DNA of 63,317 nt from Nocardioides lianchengensis (GCF_900101465.1 NZ_FMZM01000006.1:29988-93304), one strand, 5' to 3'; shown: positions 39,285-49,307, numbered from the stretch's first letter. The notes: generated by a model from the sequence alone, not told the origin. Numbers and translations are program-made.

Positions 39285-40568
39285 TCAGGTGCGCTGCGGC
39301 GCGATCCACCACGGACTGGTGTAGGCCACCCCCAGGTCGTTGCCGGGGTGCCCCGCGGGTCCGGGCGTGGCGTTGGGCTGCGTCGGGTCGGCGATCCGCA
39401 GCAGCAGCCAGTCCCCGTCGGCCTCGTCGACCCGCACCCGGAGCCGGACCACCGGGCCGACCTCGAACTCCTTCACCCGCACCACCTCCGGTACGGCGCG
39501 GCCCGGCCGGAGCACCTGCACGGTCAGCGGCCGTCCGACCCAGGACGGGTCGCGGGCCAGGTCGAGCCGGATCGTGACGACGCCGCGACGCATCGGCAGT
39601 CGGCCGCCCATCCGCACCCAGCGGCCGCCCGGCGTCCGCGCGGTCGCGTCGACCCGCAGCCCGGACGTGCGGGTCGCGAAGAACCGCCGCTGCAGCATCG
39701 CCCGCTTCACGCCGGCCCGGCTGTGCTCGGCGACCCAGAGACCGGTGCGGCCCTTGCCCTCCGGGTGGCCCCAGTCGGTGCCGTGCTCGTCGGTCACGCC
39801 CGTGATCCCCGTGCGCCAGCCGGCGTTCAGGCAGGCCACGAGCGGGGAGGTGCGGCCGTCGGCGTACCCCTCGAAGAGGTAGTCGTCGCCGCGGTTGAAC
39901 ATCTCCAGCGAGACCACCTGGCGTCGTACTCGTGGGTCGTAGTGGAACTCCTGGAACCGGCCCGGCTCGCGGCCCGGGTGGTTGAACCCGGCGAGGCCGC
40001 CGGCGCCGCCGTCGAGGACCAGGCCGGGCTCGCGGCGCAGCCACTCGAGGAGCGGCTGCATCAGCCCCGCCTGCAGGACGTCCACGTAGTGCTCGGTGAA
40101 CCAGACGTTGACGTGCCCGATCAGCGGCTCGGACCACTCGAAGCCCCGGAGCGCGGTGAAGCGGCCGTCCTGGTCCGCCTGGTCGGCCAGCCGCTTGGTC
40201 CGCGCCCAGTCCGAGCGGGTCAGGCCGGCGACGTCGCGGTACTCCGGTGGCAGCAGCCCGGCCAGCACGTCGCCGAGCAGGTGCTCGCTCAGGGTGGCGT
40301 GGTCGGTCAGCGCGGCCACGTCGAGGCCCGCGCTGCGCATCGAGGCGAACGCTCGCGCCGGGTCGCCGTCGCCGTCCGACATCAGGGTGTGGTTGTGCAG
40401 GTCGGCGTGCACGAGCCGGGTGCCGCGGCTGATCCGCGAGCGGCGCCGGGCGCCCGGCCGCGGCGCCGGGCCGTGGTCGGCGATCGCGCCGGTGGCGGAG
40501 CCGAGACCCTGGGCGAGCAGCAGCGACGAGCCGGCGCCGAGGGTGGCGCGGCGGGAGAGGCCGGTCAT
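39285..40568 (-). CDS. Exported PHP-domain (CehA/McbA-like) metallophosphoesterase
   Basis: 427 aa. A Tat-type signal (SRRATLGAGSSLLLAQGLGS, then ATGAIA) is followed by the PHP motif LVHADLHNHTLMSDGDGDPA, then VAALTDHATLSEHLLG, HVNVWFTEH and FNHPGREPG. The third and fourth PHP motifs are in MFNRGDD and LVACLNAGWRTGITGVTDEH, GTDWG. Such CehA/McbA-type proteins bind a trinuclear metal centre and hydrolyse phosphate or carbamate esters. The C-terminal 120 residues form a beta-rich domain. ATG start. Substrate unknown. Confidence 0.8.
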   Translation of the reverse strand: MTGLSRRATLGAGSSLLLAQGLGSATGAIADHGPAPRPGARRRSRISRGTRLVHADLHNHTLMSDGDGDPARAFASMRSAGLDVAALTDHATLSEHLLGDVLAGLLPPEYRDVAGLTRSDWARTKRLADQADQDGRFTALRGFEWSEPLIGHVNVWFTEHYVDVLQAGLMQPLLEWLRREPGLVLDGGAGGLAGFNHPGREPGRFQEFHYDPRVRRQVVSLEMFNRGDDYLFEGYADGRTSPLVACLNAGWRTGITGVTDEHGTDWGHPEGKGRTGLWVAEHSRAGVKRAMLQRRFFATRTSGLRVDATARTPGGRWVRMGGRLPMRRGVVTIRLDLARDPSWVGRPLTVQVLRPGRAVPEVVRVKEFEVGPVVRLRVRVDEADGDWLLLRIADPTQPNATPGPAGHPGNDLGVAYTSPWWIAPQRT

Positions 40569-40612
40569 ACCGGGCGCGTTCCCGCTGGAGGTGCCGTTAA
40601 TCAGGTGCGCGG

Positions 40613-41632
40613 GTGAACGCTCGGAGTCATGCTCGGGAGGTGAGGCTCGAGCAGGTCGACCCCGACGACGACGCGACCGTCGAGGCGTACGTCGCGGTCT
40701 CGAACGCCGTCCGCGCCGCCGACGCCCCGTGGGAGCATCCGCTCACCCCGCACGAGGCGGCCGGCCAGCTGCGGCACGGCTGGGACGGCGAGCCGGAGGT
40801 CGGCTTCCTCGCTCGCGTCGACGGCGTCGCGGTGGCGACCGCGACGTACGAGACCAGTGAGTACGACAACCTCCACCTGGCCTGGGTCGGCGTGCAGGTG
40901 CACCCCGGCCACCGGCGTCGGGGACACGGGACCACCGTCTTCACCGCGCTGCGGGACCGCGCGCGTGCGCAGGGCCGCACCTCCATCGGCATCGCCGGCT
41001 GGGACTCCCCGGCCACGGTCGGGTTCGCGACGGCGCAGGGGCTGGCCCGGAAGGCGGTCGAGGTGAACCGACGCCAGTCGCTCGGCGAGCTCGATCGCGT
41101 CGCCCTCGACACGGCGTACGACGAGGCCCGGCCGTACGCGGCCGGCTACGAGCTGGTGCGGATGTCCGGCCGCAGCGACGACGCCGAGCTGCCCGCGCTG
41201 GCCGAGATGACCGCGGCCATCAACGACGCCCCGACCGACGACCTCGACATCGAGGACAACGTCTTCCCGCCCGAGCGGGTCCGGGCCTACGAGGACGCTC
41301 AGCTCGCCCGTGGGCAGGTGCTGCTCCGCGTGGTGGCCCGCGAGACCGCCACCGGCGCCCTGGCCGGGCAGAGCGTGGTCGCGGTCGACGGCGAGCGCCC
41401 GACCCTGGCCGAGCAGCACGACACCTCCGTCGTCGCCGCCCACCGCGGTCACCGGCTCGGGCTGCTGCTCAAGCTCGAGATGCTCCGCTGGCTCGCCGAG
41501 GAGCACCCCCGGGTCGAGACCGTCGACACCTGGAACGCGGAGTCCAACGGCCGGATGATCGGCGTCAATGAGCTGCTGGGCTACCGGGTGCTGGGGCGGG
41601 AGCTGGTGTTCCAGGGTTCGGTCGACCGCTGA
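40613..41632 (+). CDS. Double GNAT-domain acetyltransferase
   Basis: 339 aa with two tandem GNAT modules. The first has WVGVQVHPGHRRRGHGTTVF, the pyrophosphate-binding Q/RxxGxG/A motif; the second has TSVVAAHRGHRLGLLLKLEM, with degenerate glycines, and NAESNGRMIGVNELLGYRVL. This layout is like mycothiol synthase and other actinobacterial double-GNAT proteins, but residues specific to MshD were not checked. GTG at 40613 is used; GTG at 40640 is possible. It converges on ipdC with 3 bp between. Confidence 0.8.
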   Translation: MNARSHAREVRLEQVDPDDDATVEAYVAVSNAVRAADAPWEHPLTPHEAAGQLRHGWDGEPEVGFLARVDGVAVATATYETSEYDNLHLAWVGVQVHPGHRRRGHGTTVFTALRDRARAQGRTSIGIAGWDSPATVGFATAQGLARKAVEVNRRQSLGELDRVALDTAYDEARPYAAGYELVRMSGRSDDAELPALAEMTAAINDAPTDDLDIEDNVFPPERVRAYEDAQLARGQVLLRVVARETATGALAGQSVVAVDGERPTLAEQHDTSVVAAHRGHRLGLLLKLEMLRWLAEEHPRVETVDTWNAESNGRMIGVNELLGYRVLGRELVFQGSVDR

Positions 41633-41635
41633 GAC

Positions 41636-42703
41636 CTACACGACGTACGACGCGCCGCGGCGCAGCTCCTCGACGGCCCGGGTGACCACCCGCTCGATCA
41701 GCTCGGCGCAGCTCGGCAGGTCGTCGAGCACGCCGACCACCTGGCCGGAGGCGAGCACGCCCGCGGTGGTGTCGCCCTCGACCAGGCCGGCCCTGAGCAT
41801 CGTCGGGGTGTTGGCCGCCAGCGCCATCTGGGCCAGCGAGCGGCCCTGGGCCTTCTTCATCGCGCGGCCGTCCTTCAGCAGCGCGGCCCAGGACATCTCG
41901 CTGTCCCGCTTGAACTCCAGGGTCCGGCGCACGGTCGGCCCGAGGCGCTTCAGGGCGCTGGTCTCCTCGATCTCCTCGACCAGCTTCGTGCGCAGCATCC
42001 GGTGCGGCATGCCGTCGACCTTGGCGGTGACGACGGTGCCGGTCAGGTCGTGGGAGAGGTAGAGCTCCTTGACCGCGTCCGGTACGGCGGAGTCGCGGGT
42101 CAGCAGGAAGCGGGTGCCCATGCCGATGCCGGCGGCGCCGTACGACAGGGCGGCCGCGAGGCCCCGGCCGTCGAAGAAGCCACCGGCGGCGATGACGGGG
42201 ATGTCGACCGCGTCGAGCACCGAGGGCAGTAGCAGCGTGGTCGGGGTGGAGCCGGTGTGCCCACCGCCCTCACCGCCCTGGATCATCACCGCGTCGGCGC
42301 CCCAGGAGGCGACCTTCTTCGCGTGCTTGGGCAGGCCCACGCTCGGGATCACGACGATGTCGTGCTCCTTGAGCCGGGCGATCAGCTCGGGCTTGGGTGC
42401 CAGGGCGAACGACGCCACCTTCACGCCGTGGTCGATGAGGAGCTGGCAGCGGGCGGGCGCGTCGCCCGCGTCGGCACGCAGGTTGACGCCGAACGGCTGC
42501 TCCGTGCGGCCCTTCACCTCGACGATGGCGTTCTCGAGCTCCTCGAGGGTCATCGTCGCACTGGCCAGGATGCCGAGCCCGCCGGCGTTCGCCGTACCGC
42601 TGACGAGGCGCGGGCCGGCGACCCAGCCCATCCCGGTCTGCACGACCGGGTGGCGGACGCCGACCAGGTCGGTGAGCGGGGTGCGGAGCAGCTGCTCAAG
42701 CAT
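41636..42703 (-). CDS. ipdC: Flavin-dependent IpdC of C/D-ring catabolism
   Basis: 355 aa, the same length as mycobacterial IpdC. Nitronate-monooxygenase-like TIM barrel: PVVQTGMGWVAGPRLVSGTA, ADAVMIQGGEGGGHTGSTPT, PVIAAGGFFDGRGLAAALSY, GAAGIGMGTRFLLTRDSAVP. IpdC acts on an unsaturated HIP-CoA-derived ring intermediate before ring-D hydrolysis by EchA20. ATG inside the end of ipdB (8-bp overlap). Last gene of echA20-ipdA-ipdB-ipdC. Confidence 0.92.
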   Translation of the reverse strand: MLEQLLRTPLTDLVGVRHPVVQTGMGWVAGPRLVSGTANAGGLGILASATMTLEELENAIVEVKGRTEQPFGVNLRADAGDAPARCQLLIDHGVKVASFALAPKPELIARLKEHDIVVIPSVGLPKHAKKVASWGADAVMIQGGEGGGHTGSTPTTLLLPSVLDAVDIPVIAAGGFFDGRGLAAALSYGAAGIGMGTRFLLTRDSAVPDAVKELYLSHDLTGTVVTAKVDGMPHRMLRTKLVEEIEETSALKRLGPTVRRTLEFKRDSEMSWAALLKDGRAMKKAQGRSLAQMALAANTPTMLRAGLVEGDTTAGVLASGQVVGVLDDLPSCAELIERVVTRAVEELRRGASYVV

Positions 42704-43454
42704 CCTGGGGGACCTCCTTGAAGCGCAGCCCCTTCGGGTCGAGCACCTCGCGGATGATCACCTGCTCCTCCGGCGTGGGCTCGCGCGTGGTGGGGACGTC
42801 GGCGGGGACGTCGAGCTCGAAGCCGGTCGCCTCGCGGACCTCGTCGACGGTCACGCCCGGGTGCACGCTGAGCAGTCGCACCGTGTCGTCCGGGCCGCCG
42901 ACGTCGAGCACGGCGAGGTTGCTCACGACGCGGTGGATGTCGTTGAAGCGGGCCGCCGCCGGCCCGGCCGCCTTCGCCCGGGCCGGGCCGACGCCGGAGA
43001 CGATGTCGACCTGCTCCACGAACACCCGCGAGGAGTGCTTCGGGACCCAGTACGACGTCCGGTTGTTGACGGTGTTGCCGGGCGCGCCGCGCGAGCCCAG
43101 CAGCTGGCGCTTCGGTCGGTCGAAGTCGCCGATGGCGGAGATGTTCTGGTTGCCGTGCCGGTCGACCTGCGTGGCACCCATCATCACGTGGCGGGGGCCG
43201 TTCGCGACCACGTCGAAGACCTTGCGGAACGGGATCCAGCCCTCCACGACGTCGGCCTTCGCGAACAGCGGCGGCGTGCCGGCCAGGAAGAGCGACTCGC
43301 CGTCGGAGATCACCAGGTCGGGGTTGCTGGTCAGCCGGGCCAGCCGGACCCCGAGCATCGGCAGCAGCCCCATCGGGCTGGCGAAGATCTCGCCGTCGTC
43401 GGCGAAGGCGTCGGCGATCGCCGCCGCGCACACGTCCGCGCGGGTGATGCTCAT
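42696..43454 (-). CDS. ipdB: IpdB, beta subunit of the COCHEA-CoA ring hydrolase
   Basis: 252 aa (mycobacterial IpdB about 250). Class I CoA-transferase fold used by IpdAB as a hydrolase that opens the last carbocycle. Motifs: MITRADVCAAAIADAF-like start, LLPMLGVRLARLTSNPDLVI, HVMMGATQVDRHGNQNISAI, GAPGNTVNNRTSYWVPKHS and VSNLAVLDVG. ATGA overlap with ipdA; 8-bp overlap with ipdC. Confidence 0.92.
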   Translation of the reverse strand: MSITRADVCAAAIADAFADDGEIFASPMGLLPMLGVRLARLTSNPDLVISDGESLFLAGTPPLFAKADVVEGWIPFRKVFDVVANGPRHVMMGATQVDRHGNQNISAIGDFDRPKRQLLGSRGAPGNTVNNRTSYWVPKHSSRVFVEQVDIVSGVGPARAKAAGPAAARFNDIHRVVSNLAVLDVGGPDDTVRLLSVHPGVTVDEVREATGFELDVPADVPTTREPTPEEQVIIREVLDPKGLRFKEVPQDA

Positions 43455-44341
43455 GCCTGCTCCTCCTGGAACTCGCGGACGGCCGCCTGGTAGGCCGCCT
43501 CGTCACCGGCCAGGAACCGCTGCTCGAAGGCGGTCCAGTCCTCGTCGCTGCCGGACGCGGCCTTCGCGTAGGCCCGCTGGAACCTCTCGTCCCGCTCGTA
43601 GTCGGGCGTGCAGGTCGTGAAGTGCGCGCCGTTCGGCGTCTCGACGACCCCGTCGACCAGCATCCGGCTCAGCAGCAGCCGCTGCACCGGGGTGTCGACG
43701 GTCAGGCCGGCGGTGTCGACGACCTGCTCGACGGACAGGTAGGTCCTCTCGGCCGCCATCGCGAACAGGTCGTCGAAGTAGGGGTCCGGACCGAGGTACG
43801 TCGCGTTGCCGTGCCGGTCGGCCCGGTTGAGGTGGACCAGGGCGACGTCGAGGCGCAGCGCCGGCACGGCGACCAGATCCTCGTGGCCGTGGCCCTCGTC
43901 GTACGGGCTCTCGACGGTCTTGATCCACGGGTTGTTGACCAGGACGTCGGAGCCGAGCCCGGCGCGCATGGGCAGGAACGGCAGCCGCTGGGCCGCCGCG
44001 CGCAGGCCGGTCTGGAACATGCCCTCGTCGAGCTCGACGACCTCGGGGATCGTGCCCTCCTGGCGGGCCTTCTGGAAGCTGGGCTCCAGCGGCACCGAGT
44101 CGAGGCTGACGAAGGCGTAGACCAGCCGGCGGATCTTCCCGGCCCGGGCGAGCAGGCCGACGTCGGCACCGCCCCAGCTGACGATCGTCAGGTCGGTCAG
44201 GTCGCTGTTGAGGATCGCGCGCACCAGCGCCATCGGCTTGCGCCGCGGCCCCCAGCCGCCGATGCCGATGGTCATGCCGCTGCGCAGCTCGCCGACGACG
44301 TCGTCGATGCTCATCCGCTTGTCGCGGGGTCCCTTGCTCAT
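43451..44341 (-). CDS. ipdA: IpdA, alpha subunit of the COCHEA-CoA ring hydrolase
   Basis: 296 aa (mycobacterial IpdA about 292). Starts DKRMSIDDVVGELRSGMTIG, IGGWGPRRKPMALVRAI, typical of alpha subunits of this fold; later TIVSWGGADVGLLARAGKIR, RAGLGSDVLV and VALVHLNRADRHGNATYLGP. The C-terminal 80 residues include VVDTAGLTVDTPVQRLLLSR. ATG at 44341 overlaps the echA20 stop (ATGA); the longer reading upstream belongs to another frame. Confidence 0.92.
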   Translation of the reverse strand: MSKGPRDKRMSIDDVVGELRSGMTIGIGGWGPRRKPMALVRAILNSDLTDLTIVSWGGADVGLLARAGKIRRLVYAFVSLDSVPLEPSFQKARQEGTIPEVVELDEGMFQTGLRAAAQRLPFLPMRAGLGSDVLVNNPWIKTVESPYDEGHGHEDLVAVPALRLDVALVHLNRADRHGNATYLGPDPYFDDLFAMAAERTYLSVEQVVDTAGLTVDTPVQRLLLSRMLVDGVVETPNGAHFTTCTPDYERDERFQRAYAKAASGSDEDWTAFEQRFLAGDEAAYQAAVREFQEEQA

Positions 44342-45093
44342 CGCTTGGCCTTGTCCGTTCCCGCGAACTGGTCGCGCAGCTCGTCGCTGACGCCGGCGAG
44401 GTTGAGCTCCATCGTGAAGCCCTGCTCGAACCGGTAGCTCTTGTTGACGTCGATCGGGTCGATGCCGTTGAGGCACTCCTTGGCCGCCCGGATGACCCGC
44501 GTGTCGTGGGCCGCGATGTCGGTCGCGACCCGCAGGGCCGCGTCGTCGAGCTCGGCCCGGGGGACCACCTCGAGGACCGAGCCGAACTGCACGAGGTCCT
44601 GCGCCTTGATGGTGCGGGCGGTGAAGTAGAGGGTGCGCATCATGTGCTGGGGGACCAGTCGGGCCATGTGGGTGGCCGCGCCGAGCGCGCCCTGCTTGAC
44701 CTCGGGTACGCCGAAGAACGCGTCGTCGCTGGCCACCACGCAGTCGGCGTTGCCGACCAGGCCGACCCCACCGCCGAGGCAGAAGCCGTTGACCGCCGCG
44801 ACGACCGGGACCGCGCACTCGTAGACGGCCTTGAAGGCGGCGAAGCAGCCCTTGTTGGCGCCGATCAGGGCGTCGAAGCCGGTCGTGTGCTGCATCTCCT
44901 TGATGTCGACGCCCGCGTTGAACCCGCGGCCCTCGGCCCGGAGCACGACCACCTTGGTGTCCAGGTCCGTGGCCGCCTCGTCGAGGGCCGCGGCGACGTC
45001 GTACCAGCCCTGGACGGTGAGGGCGTTGACCGGGGGGTGCTCCATCGTGACCACGCGGATGCCGTCGTCACGCAGGTCGGAGGTGATCGCCAT
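44338..45093 (-). CDS. echA20: EchA20, ring-D hydrolase of the crotonase family
   Basis: 251 aa (EchA20 about 247). Crotonase fold: MEHPPVNALTVQGWYDVAAA, VVVLRAEGRGFNAGVDIKEM (oxyanion hole), NGFCLGGGVGLVGNADCVVA, and VPEVKQGALGAATHMARLVP. It opens ring D of the HIEC-CoA intermediate, and IpdAB then opens ring C. ATG at 45093 is 9 bp from the KstR2-type box and is the first gene of echA20-ipdA-ipdB-ipdC. Confidence 0.93.
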   Translation of the reverse strand: MAITSDLRDDGIRVVTMEHPPVNALTVQGWYDVAAALDEAATDLDTKVVVLRAEGRGFNAGVDIKEMQHTTGFDALIGANKGCFAAFKAVYECAVPVVAAVNGFCLGGGVGLVGNADCVVASDDAFFGVPEVKQGALGAATHMARLVPQHMMRTLYFTARTIKAQDLVQFGSVLEVVPRAELDDAALRVATDIAAHDTRVIRAAKECLNGIDPIDVNKSYRFEQGFTMELNLAGVSDELRDQFAGTDKAKR

Positions 45094-45101
45094 GAGTGCC
45101 A

Positions 45102-45119
45102 ACCTAACATTTGCTTGGT
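45102..45119. promoter_or_regulatory. KstR2-type operator between echA20 and the SDR pair
   Basis: ACCTAACATTTGCTTGGT agrees with the perfect palindrome at 29359-29376 in 15 of 18 bases; the right half TTGCTTGGTAC is identical. It fills the 37-bp gap between two divergent start codons. Confidence 0.72.
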
Positions 45120-45130
45120 ACGGTTGCAGC

Positions 45131-45880
45131 ATGTCGCTCGTCCTGGATCTCACCGGTCGCGTCGCGCTCGTCACCGGCGGGGCGCGGGGCATCGGGCTCG
45201 GCATCACGCGGGCACTCCAGGCCGCCGGCGCGACCGTCGTGACCTGCTCCCGCTCGGAGGTCGAGCCCGTGCCGGGCACCACTCACCGGGTCTGCGACGT
45301 GCGGGACCCCGAGTCGGTGCAGGCGCTGGTGGCGTCGCTCGACCGGCTCGACGTCCTGGTCAACAACGCCGGGGGAGCGCCGGCCGTCGACGCGGCCACG
45401 GCCTCCCCGCGATTCCACGAGAGGATCGTCGGGCTCAACCTGCTCGCGCCGCTGCTGGTGGCGCAGGCCGCGAACGCGGTGATGCAGCAGCAGGACTCCG
45501 GCGGCACGATCGTCAACATCTCGTCGATCTCGGCGAGCCGGCCGGCGCCGACGATCGCGGCGTACGCCGCCGCCAAGGCCGGGCTCGACTCGCTGACCGC
45601 CTCGCTGGCCATGGAGTGGGCGCCGCGGGTGCGCGTGAACGCGATCGACGTCGGCCTCTGCCGGACCGAGCAGACCGACGATCACTACGGCGACGACGCC
45701 TCGGTCGCCACCATCGAGCGGACCATCCCGCTCGGGCGGATGGCCCGGCCCGAGGAGGTCGGCCACGTCGCCGCCTTCCTGGCCAGCGACCTCGCGTCGT
45801 ACGTCTCCGGGGCGAGCGTCGCCTGTCACGGCGGGGGAGAGACGCCCGCCTTCCTGTTGGTGCAGAAGGGACTGTCATGA
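45131..45880 (+). CDS. SDR of the KstR2 regulon (Rv3549c-like)
   Basis: 249 aa. Cofactor loop TGGARGIG, NNAGGAP, catalytic Ser in NISSISAS and YAAAK. C-terminal WAPRVRVNAIDVGLCRTEQT and LASYVSGASVACHGGGETPA. By order and length it matches the SDR encoded next to echA20 in mycobacteria, whose reaction is not settled. The ATG is 11 bp from the operator. ATGA overlap with the following SDR. Confidence 0.85.
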   Translation: MSLVLDLTGRVALVTGGARGIGLGITRALQAAGATVVTCSRSEVEPVPGTTHRVCDVRDPESVQALVASLDRLDVLVNNAGGAPAVDAATASPRFHERIVGLNLLAPLLVAQAANAVMQQQDSGGTIVNISSISASRPAPTIAAYAAAKAGLDSLTASLAMEWAPRVRVNAIDVGLCRTEQTDDHYGDDASVATIERTIPLGRMARPEEVGHVAAFLASDLASYVSGASVACHGGGETPAFLLVQKGLS

Positions 45881-46755
45881 GCTTGTTGGAGGGTCGCGTC
45901 GCGATCGTCACCGGAGCCGGCCGCGGCATCGGCCGCGCCCACGCGCTGGAGCTGGCCCGGCACGGGGCGGCGGTGGTCGTCAACGACTACGGCGTCTCGC
46001 TGGCCGGCGAGGACACGGGGGAGACCCCGGCCGAGTCCGTGGTCGCCGAGATCGAGGCCGCCGGTGGCCAGGCGGTGGTGAACCGCGCCGACGTCGCGGA
46101 CTTCGAGGCGGCCTCGGACATGGTGCGCCAGGCCATCGACACCTTCGGCGGCCTCGACGTCCTGGTCAACAACGCCGGGTTCGTCCGCGACCGGATGCTG
46201 GTGAACACCTCCGAGGAGGAGTGGGACGCCGTCGTCCGGGTGCACCTCAAGGGCCACTTCGCCCCGCTGCGCCACGCGGGCGCCTACTGGCGCACGGAGT
46301 CCAAGTCCGGACGTGAGCGCTCGGCGCGGGTCATCAACACGTCGTCGGGCGCCGGGCTGCAGGGCTCGGTCGGGCAGGCGACGTACTCCGCCGCCAAGGC
46401 CGGCATCGCCGGCCTCACCCTGGTCGCCGCCCAGGAGCTGGGCCGGTACGGCGTCACCGTCAACGCGATCGCGCCGGTCGCCCGCACCCGGATGACCGAG
46501 GGTGCGTTCGACACCTCCGCCATGGCCCTGCCCGAGGACAACTCCCCGATCGTCGCCTGGCTGGCCTCCGTCGAGGCCGGGGACGTCACCGGTCGCGTCA
46601 TCGAGATCGAGGGCGGGAAGATCACCGTCGAGAACGGCTGGTCCCACGGCCCCGCCCGCGATCTCGGCGCCCGCTGGTCGGCCCCCGACGTGGGCCCCGC
46701 CCTCCGGCGGCTGCTCGCCGACGCGCCTGCCCCGGAGCCGGTGTACGGGGCGTGA
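45877..46755 (+). CDS. SDR of the KstR2 regulon (Rv3548c-like)
   Basis: 292 aa. Looks like the dehydrogenase domain of peroxisomal multifunctional enzyme type 2: TGAGRGIGRAHALELARHGA, VVVNDYGVSLAGEDTGETPA, VNNAGFVRDRMLVNTSEEEW, VINTSSGAGLQGSVGQATYS, AAKAGIAGLTLVAAQELGRY. The long C-terminus (GWSHGPARDLGARWSAPDVG) is also family-typical. Predicted to oxidise a 3-hydroxyacyl-CoA intermediate. It ends 20 bp before a block of palindromic repeats. Confidence 0.87.
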   Translation: MSLLEGRVAIVTGAGRGIGRAHALELARHGAAVVVNDYGVSLAGEDTGETPAESVVAEIEAAGGQAVVNRADVADFEAASDMVRQAIDTFGGLDVLVNNAGFVRDRMLVNTSEEEWDAVVRVHLKGHFAPLRHAGAYWRTESKSGRERSARVINTSSGAGLQGSVGQATYSAAKAGIAGLTLVAAQELGRYGVTVNAIAPVARTRMTEGAFDTSAMALPEDNSPIVAWLASVEAGDVTGRVIEIEGGKITVENGWSHGPARDLGARWSAPDVGPALRRLLADAPAPEPVYGA

Positions 46756-46775
46756 GGGGTCGTCGCCGCCGCCGC

Positions 46776-46941
46776 AAAGGTTCATCGGCTGGCCGATGAA
46801 ACTCACGGCGGGACGATGAAGCTTCGTCGTCCGGGCGTGAGGTTCGTGGTGGTGGGTTGCCGGGCGGCCGTAAAGGTTCATCGGCTGGCCGATGAAACTC
46901 ACGCCGGGACGACGAACCTTTGTCGTCCCGGCGTGAGCTTC
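46776..46941. repeat. Two direct copies of a 70-bp palindromic repeat
   Basis: Copies start at 46776 and 46872 (AAAGGTTCATCGGCTGGCCG...), 96 bp apart. Each holds TTCATCGGC/GCCGATGAA and a second stem; in copy 2 CACGCCGGGACGAC (46900-46913) pairs perfectly with 46922-46935. An inverted third copy lies at 47973-48030 on the far side of the AbiEi-like gene; 46877-46928 against 47973-48024 match in 48 of 52 bases by my count. Confidence 0.85.
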
Positions 46942-46947
46942 GCGGGG

Positions 46948-47889
46948 TCAGCTAGCTCGACGCTGTTCGGCCACCCGGCGGACGCGCTCCGCCATGCGGT
47001 CGGGGCGGTCCAGGTCGGCCCAGACGAAGCGCACCATCCTCAGGCCGGTGAGCTCCTCCAGCAGCAACTCGCGGGCGCGCTCGGCGCGAATCACGTCGGA
47101 GATGGTCTGACCGGGCTTCAGGAGCCGGCCGTACTTCACCGCGCCGTCGAACTCGACCATGACGCCCAGGTCGGGGAGGAGCGCGTCGACCAGCCCGGCC
47201 ACGCGTCCGGACGAGTGGAGGATCTTCCACTGCGGTTCGGTCGCGATGTGGTGGTCGTTCAAATTCAGACGCGTCCGAGTCTCGCCGACAGACTCCGAGC
47301 GCCCGTCGGCTCTCGCGACCGCACGGGGAAGCCCGATGCTGCCCGGCCACTCGCGCATGTGCGTCTCCGCGTACGCCGTGAGCTCCTCCTGGGTCGCGAG
47401 CTTCTGCTGAAGTGTCCAGTCGAGGACGCAAACCGCGGCGACGTGCTCGGCGGCGGCCGCTGTCTCGACCGCGGTCCGGCCCGGCGAGGTGATCCAGTGG
47501 GGCTCGTGACGCGTGATGTCGCCGACCCGAACGGTCCCGTGGTGGTGGGTGATGCCCGCTTGGGTCCGGTCACCGCGCCCGAACAGGTTCGTGAGGTTGA
47601 CCGTGCTCAGGTCGAGTCCCCAGTCCGGCCCGCCCCGCAGCAGGTGCGCGCTCGCGTGCGAGAGCGCGACGCGGTCGTCGTACTGCTCGAGGACTGCTCT
47701 GCTGAGTACGACGTGACGTTCCGCAGCGGTGAGGTGCGCCCACACCGACGGATCGGCGTAGGCGCCGTGCCGGATCCGGACGACGGCTCCGGCCCTCAGC
47801 ATGCGGTTGAGCCAGTTGTCGTCGTACCCGGCGCGGATCGCCGCACGGCGCAGCAGGATGCCGTGCTGGTCGAACGGGATGTCGGGCAT
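46948..47889 (-). CDS. AbiEi-like winged-helix protein with nuclease-like C-terminus
   Basis: 313 aa, same architecture as 15191-16159 but clearly diverged. N-terminal GILLRRAAIRAGYDDNWLNR, then IRHGAYADPSVWAHLTAAER and VALSHASAHLLRGG are the AbiEi-type winged helix and linker; TSPGRTAVETAAAAEHVAAV follows. The C-terminal VMVEFDGAVKYGRLLKPGQT and GLRMVRFVWADL resemble a DUF559/Vsr-like nuclease core. No toxin gene next to it. It starts 84 bp from one inverted repeat copy and ends 7 bp from the other pair. Confidence 0.7.
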   Translation of the reverse strand: MPDIPFDQHGILLRRAAIRAGYDDNWLNRMLRAGAVVRIRHGAYADPSVWAHLTAAERHVVLSRAVLEQYDDRVALSHASAHLLRGGPDWGLDLSTVNLTNLFGRGDRTQAGITHHHGTVRVGDITRHEPHWITSPGRTAVETAAAAEHVAAVCVLDWTLQQKLATQEELTAYAETHMREWPGSIGLPRAVARADGRSESVGETRTRLNLNDHHIATEPQWKILHSSGRVAGLVDALLPDLGVMVEFDGAVKYGRLLKPGQTISDVIRAERARELLLEELTGLRMVRFVWADLDRPDRMAERVRRVAEQRRAS

Positions 47890-47972
47890 GGCGGACAGGC
47901 TGCCTGCCCGGACGGCCGATCGGGGGCGCTCCGGGGCATCTGTGGATAGGCGGTTCCGCGAGGCTCGTCCCT

Positions 47973-48030
47973 GGACGACAAAGGTTCATCGTCCCGGGAT
48001 GAGTTTCATCGGCTAGCCGATGAAACTCAC
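47973..48030. repeat. Inverted copy of the 70-bp palindromic repeat
   Basis: Inverted relative to 46877-46928. Its right part GAGTTTCATCGGC-TA-GCCGATGAAACTC is a perfect palindrome. It separates the AbiEi-like gene from fadA5 and may stop transcription of fadA5, whose stop codon is 20 bp away. Confidence 0.82.
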
Positions 48031-48049
48031 GTGGACCCCGCCCGACCCC

Positions 48050-49216
<1,167 letters not shown>

Positions 49217-49224
49217 TCAGAAAG

Positions 49225-49238
49225 TAGAACAGGTTCTC
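49225..49238. promoter_or_regulatory. KstR box proximal to fadA5
   Basis: TAGAACAGGTTCTC fits TnnAACnnGTTnnA at all but the last base; 11 bp from the fadA5 start. Confidence 0.78.
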
Positions 49239-49293
49239 GTTCTTCGACAAGGGTGCTTGGCAGGACGTACCGAGAGTATGTAACCTGGGCCAC

Positions 49294-49307
49294 TAGAACC
49301 TGTTCCA
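49294..49307. promoter_or_regulatory. KstR box proximal to cyp125
   Basis: TAGAACCTGTTCCA fits TnnAACnnGTTnnA fully; 25 bp before the cyp125 start. Confidence 0.82.

Noticed and set aside
40613..41632. Mycothiol synthase MshD
   Set aside because: The double-GNAT layout fits, but the second domain is degenerate and I could not confirm MshD-specific residues, so no symbol is given.
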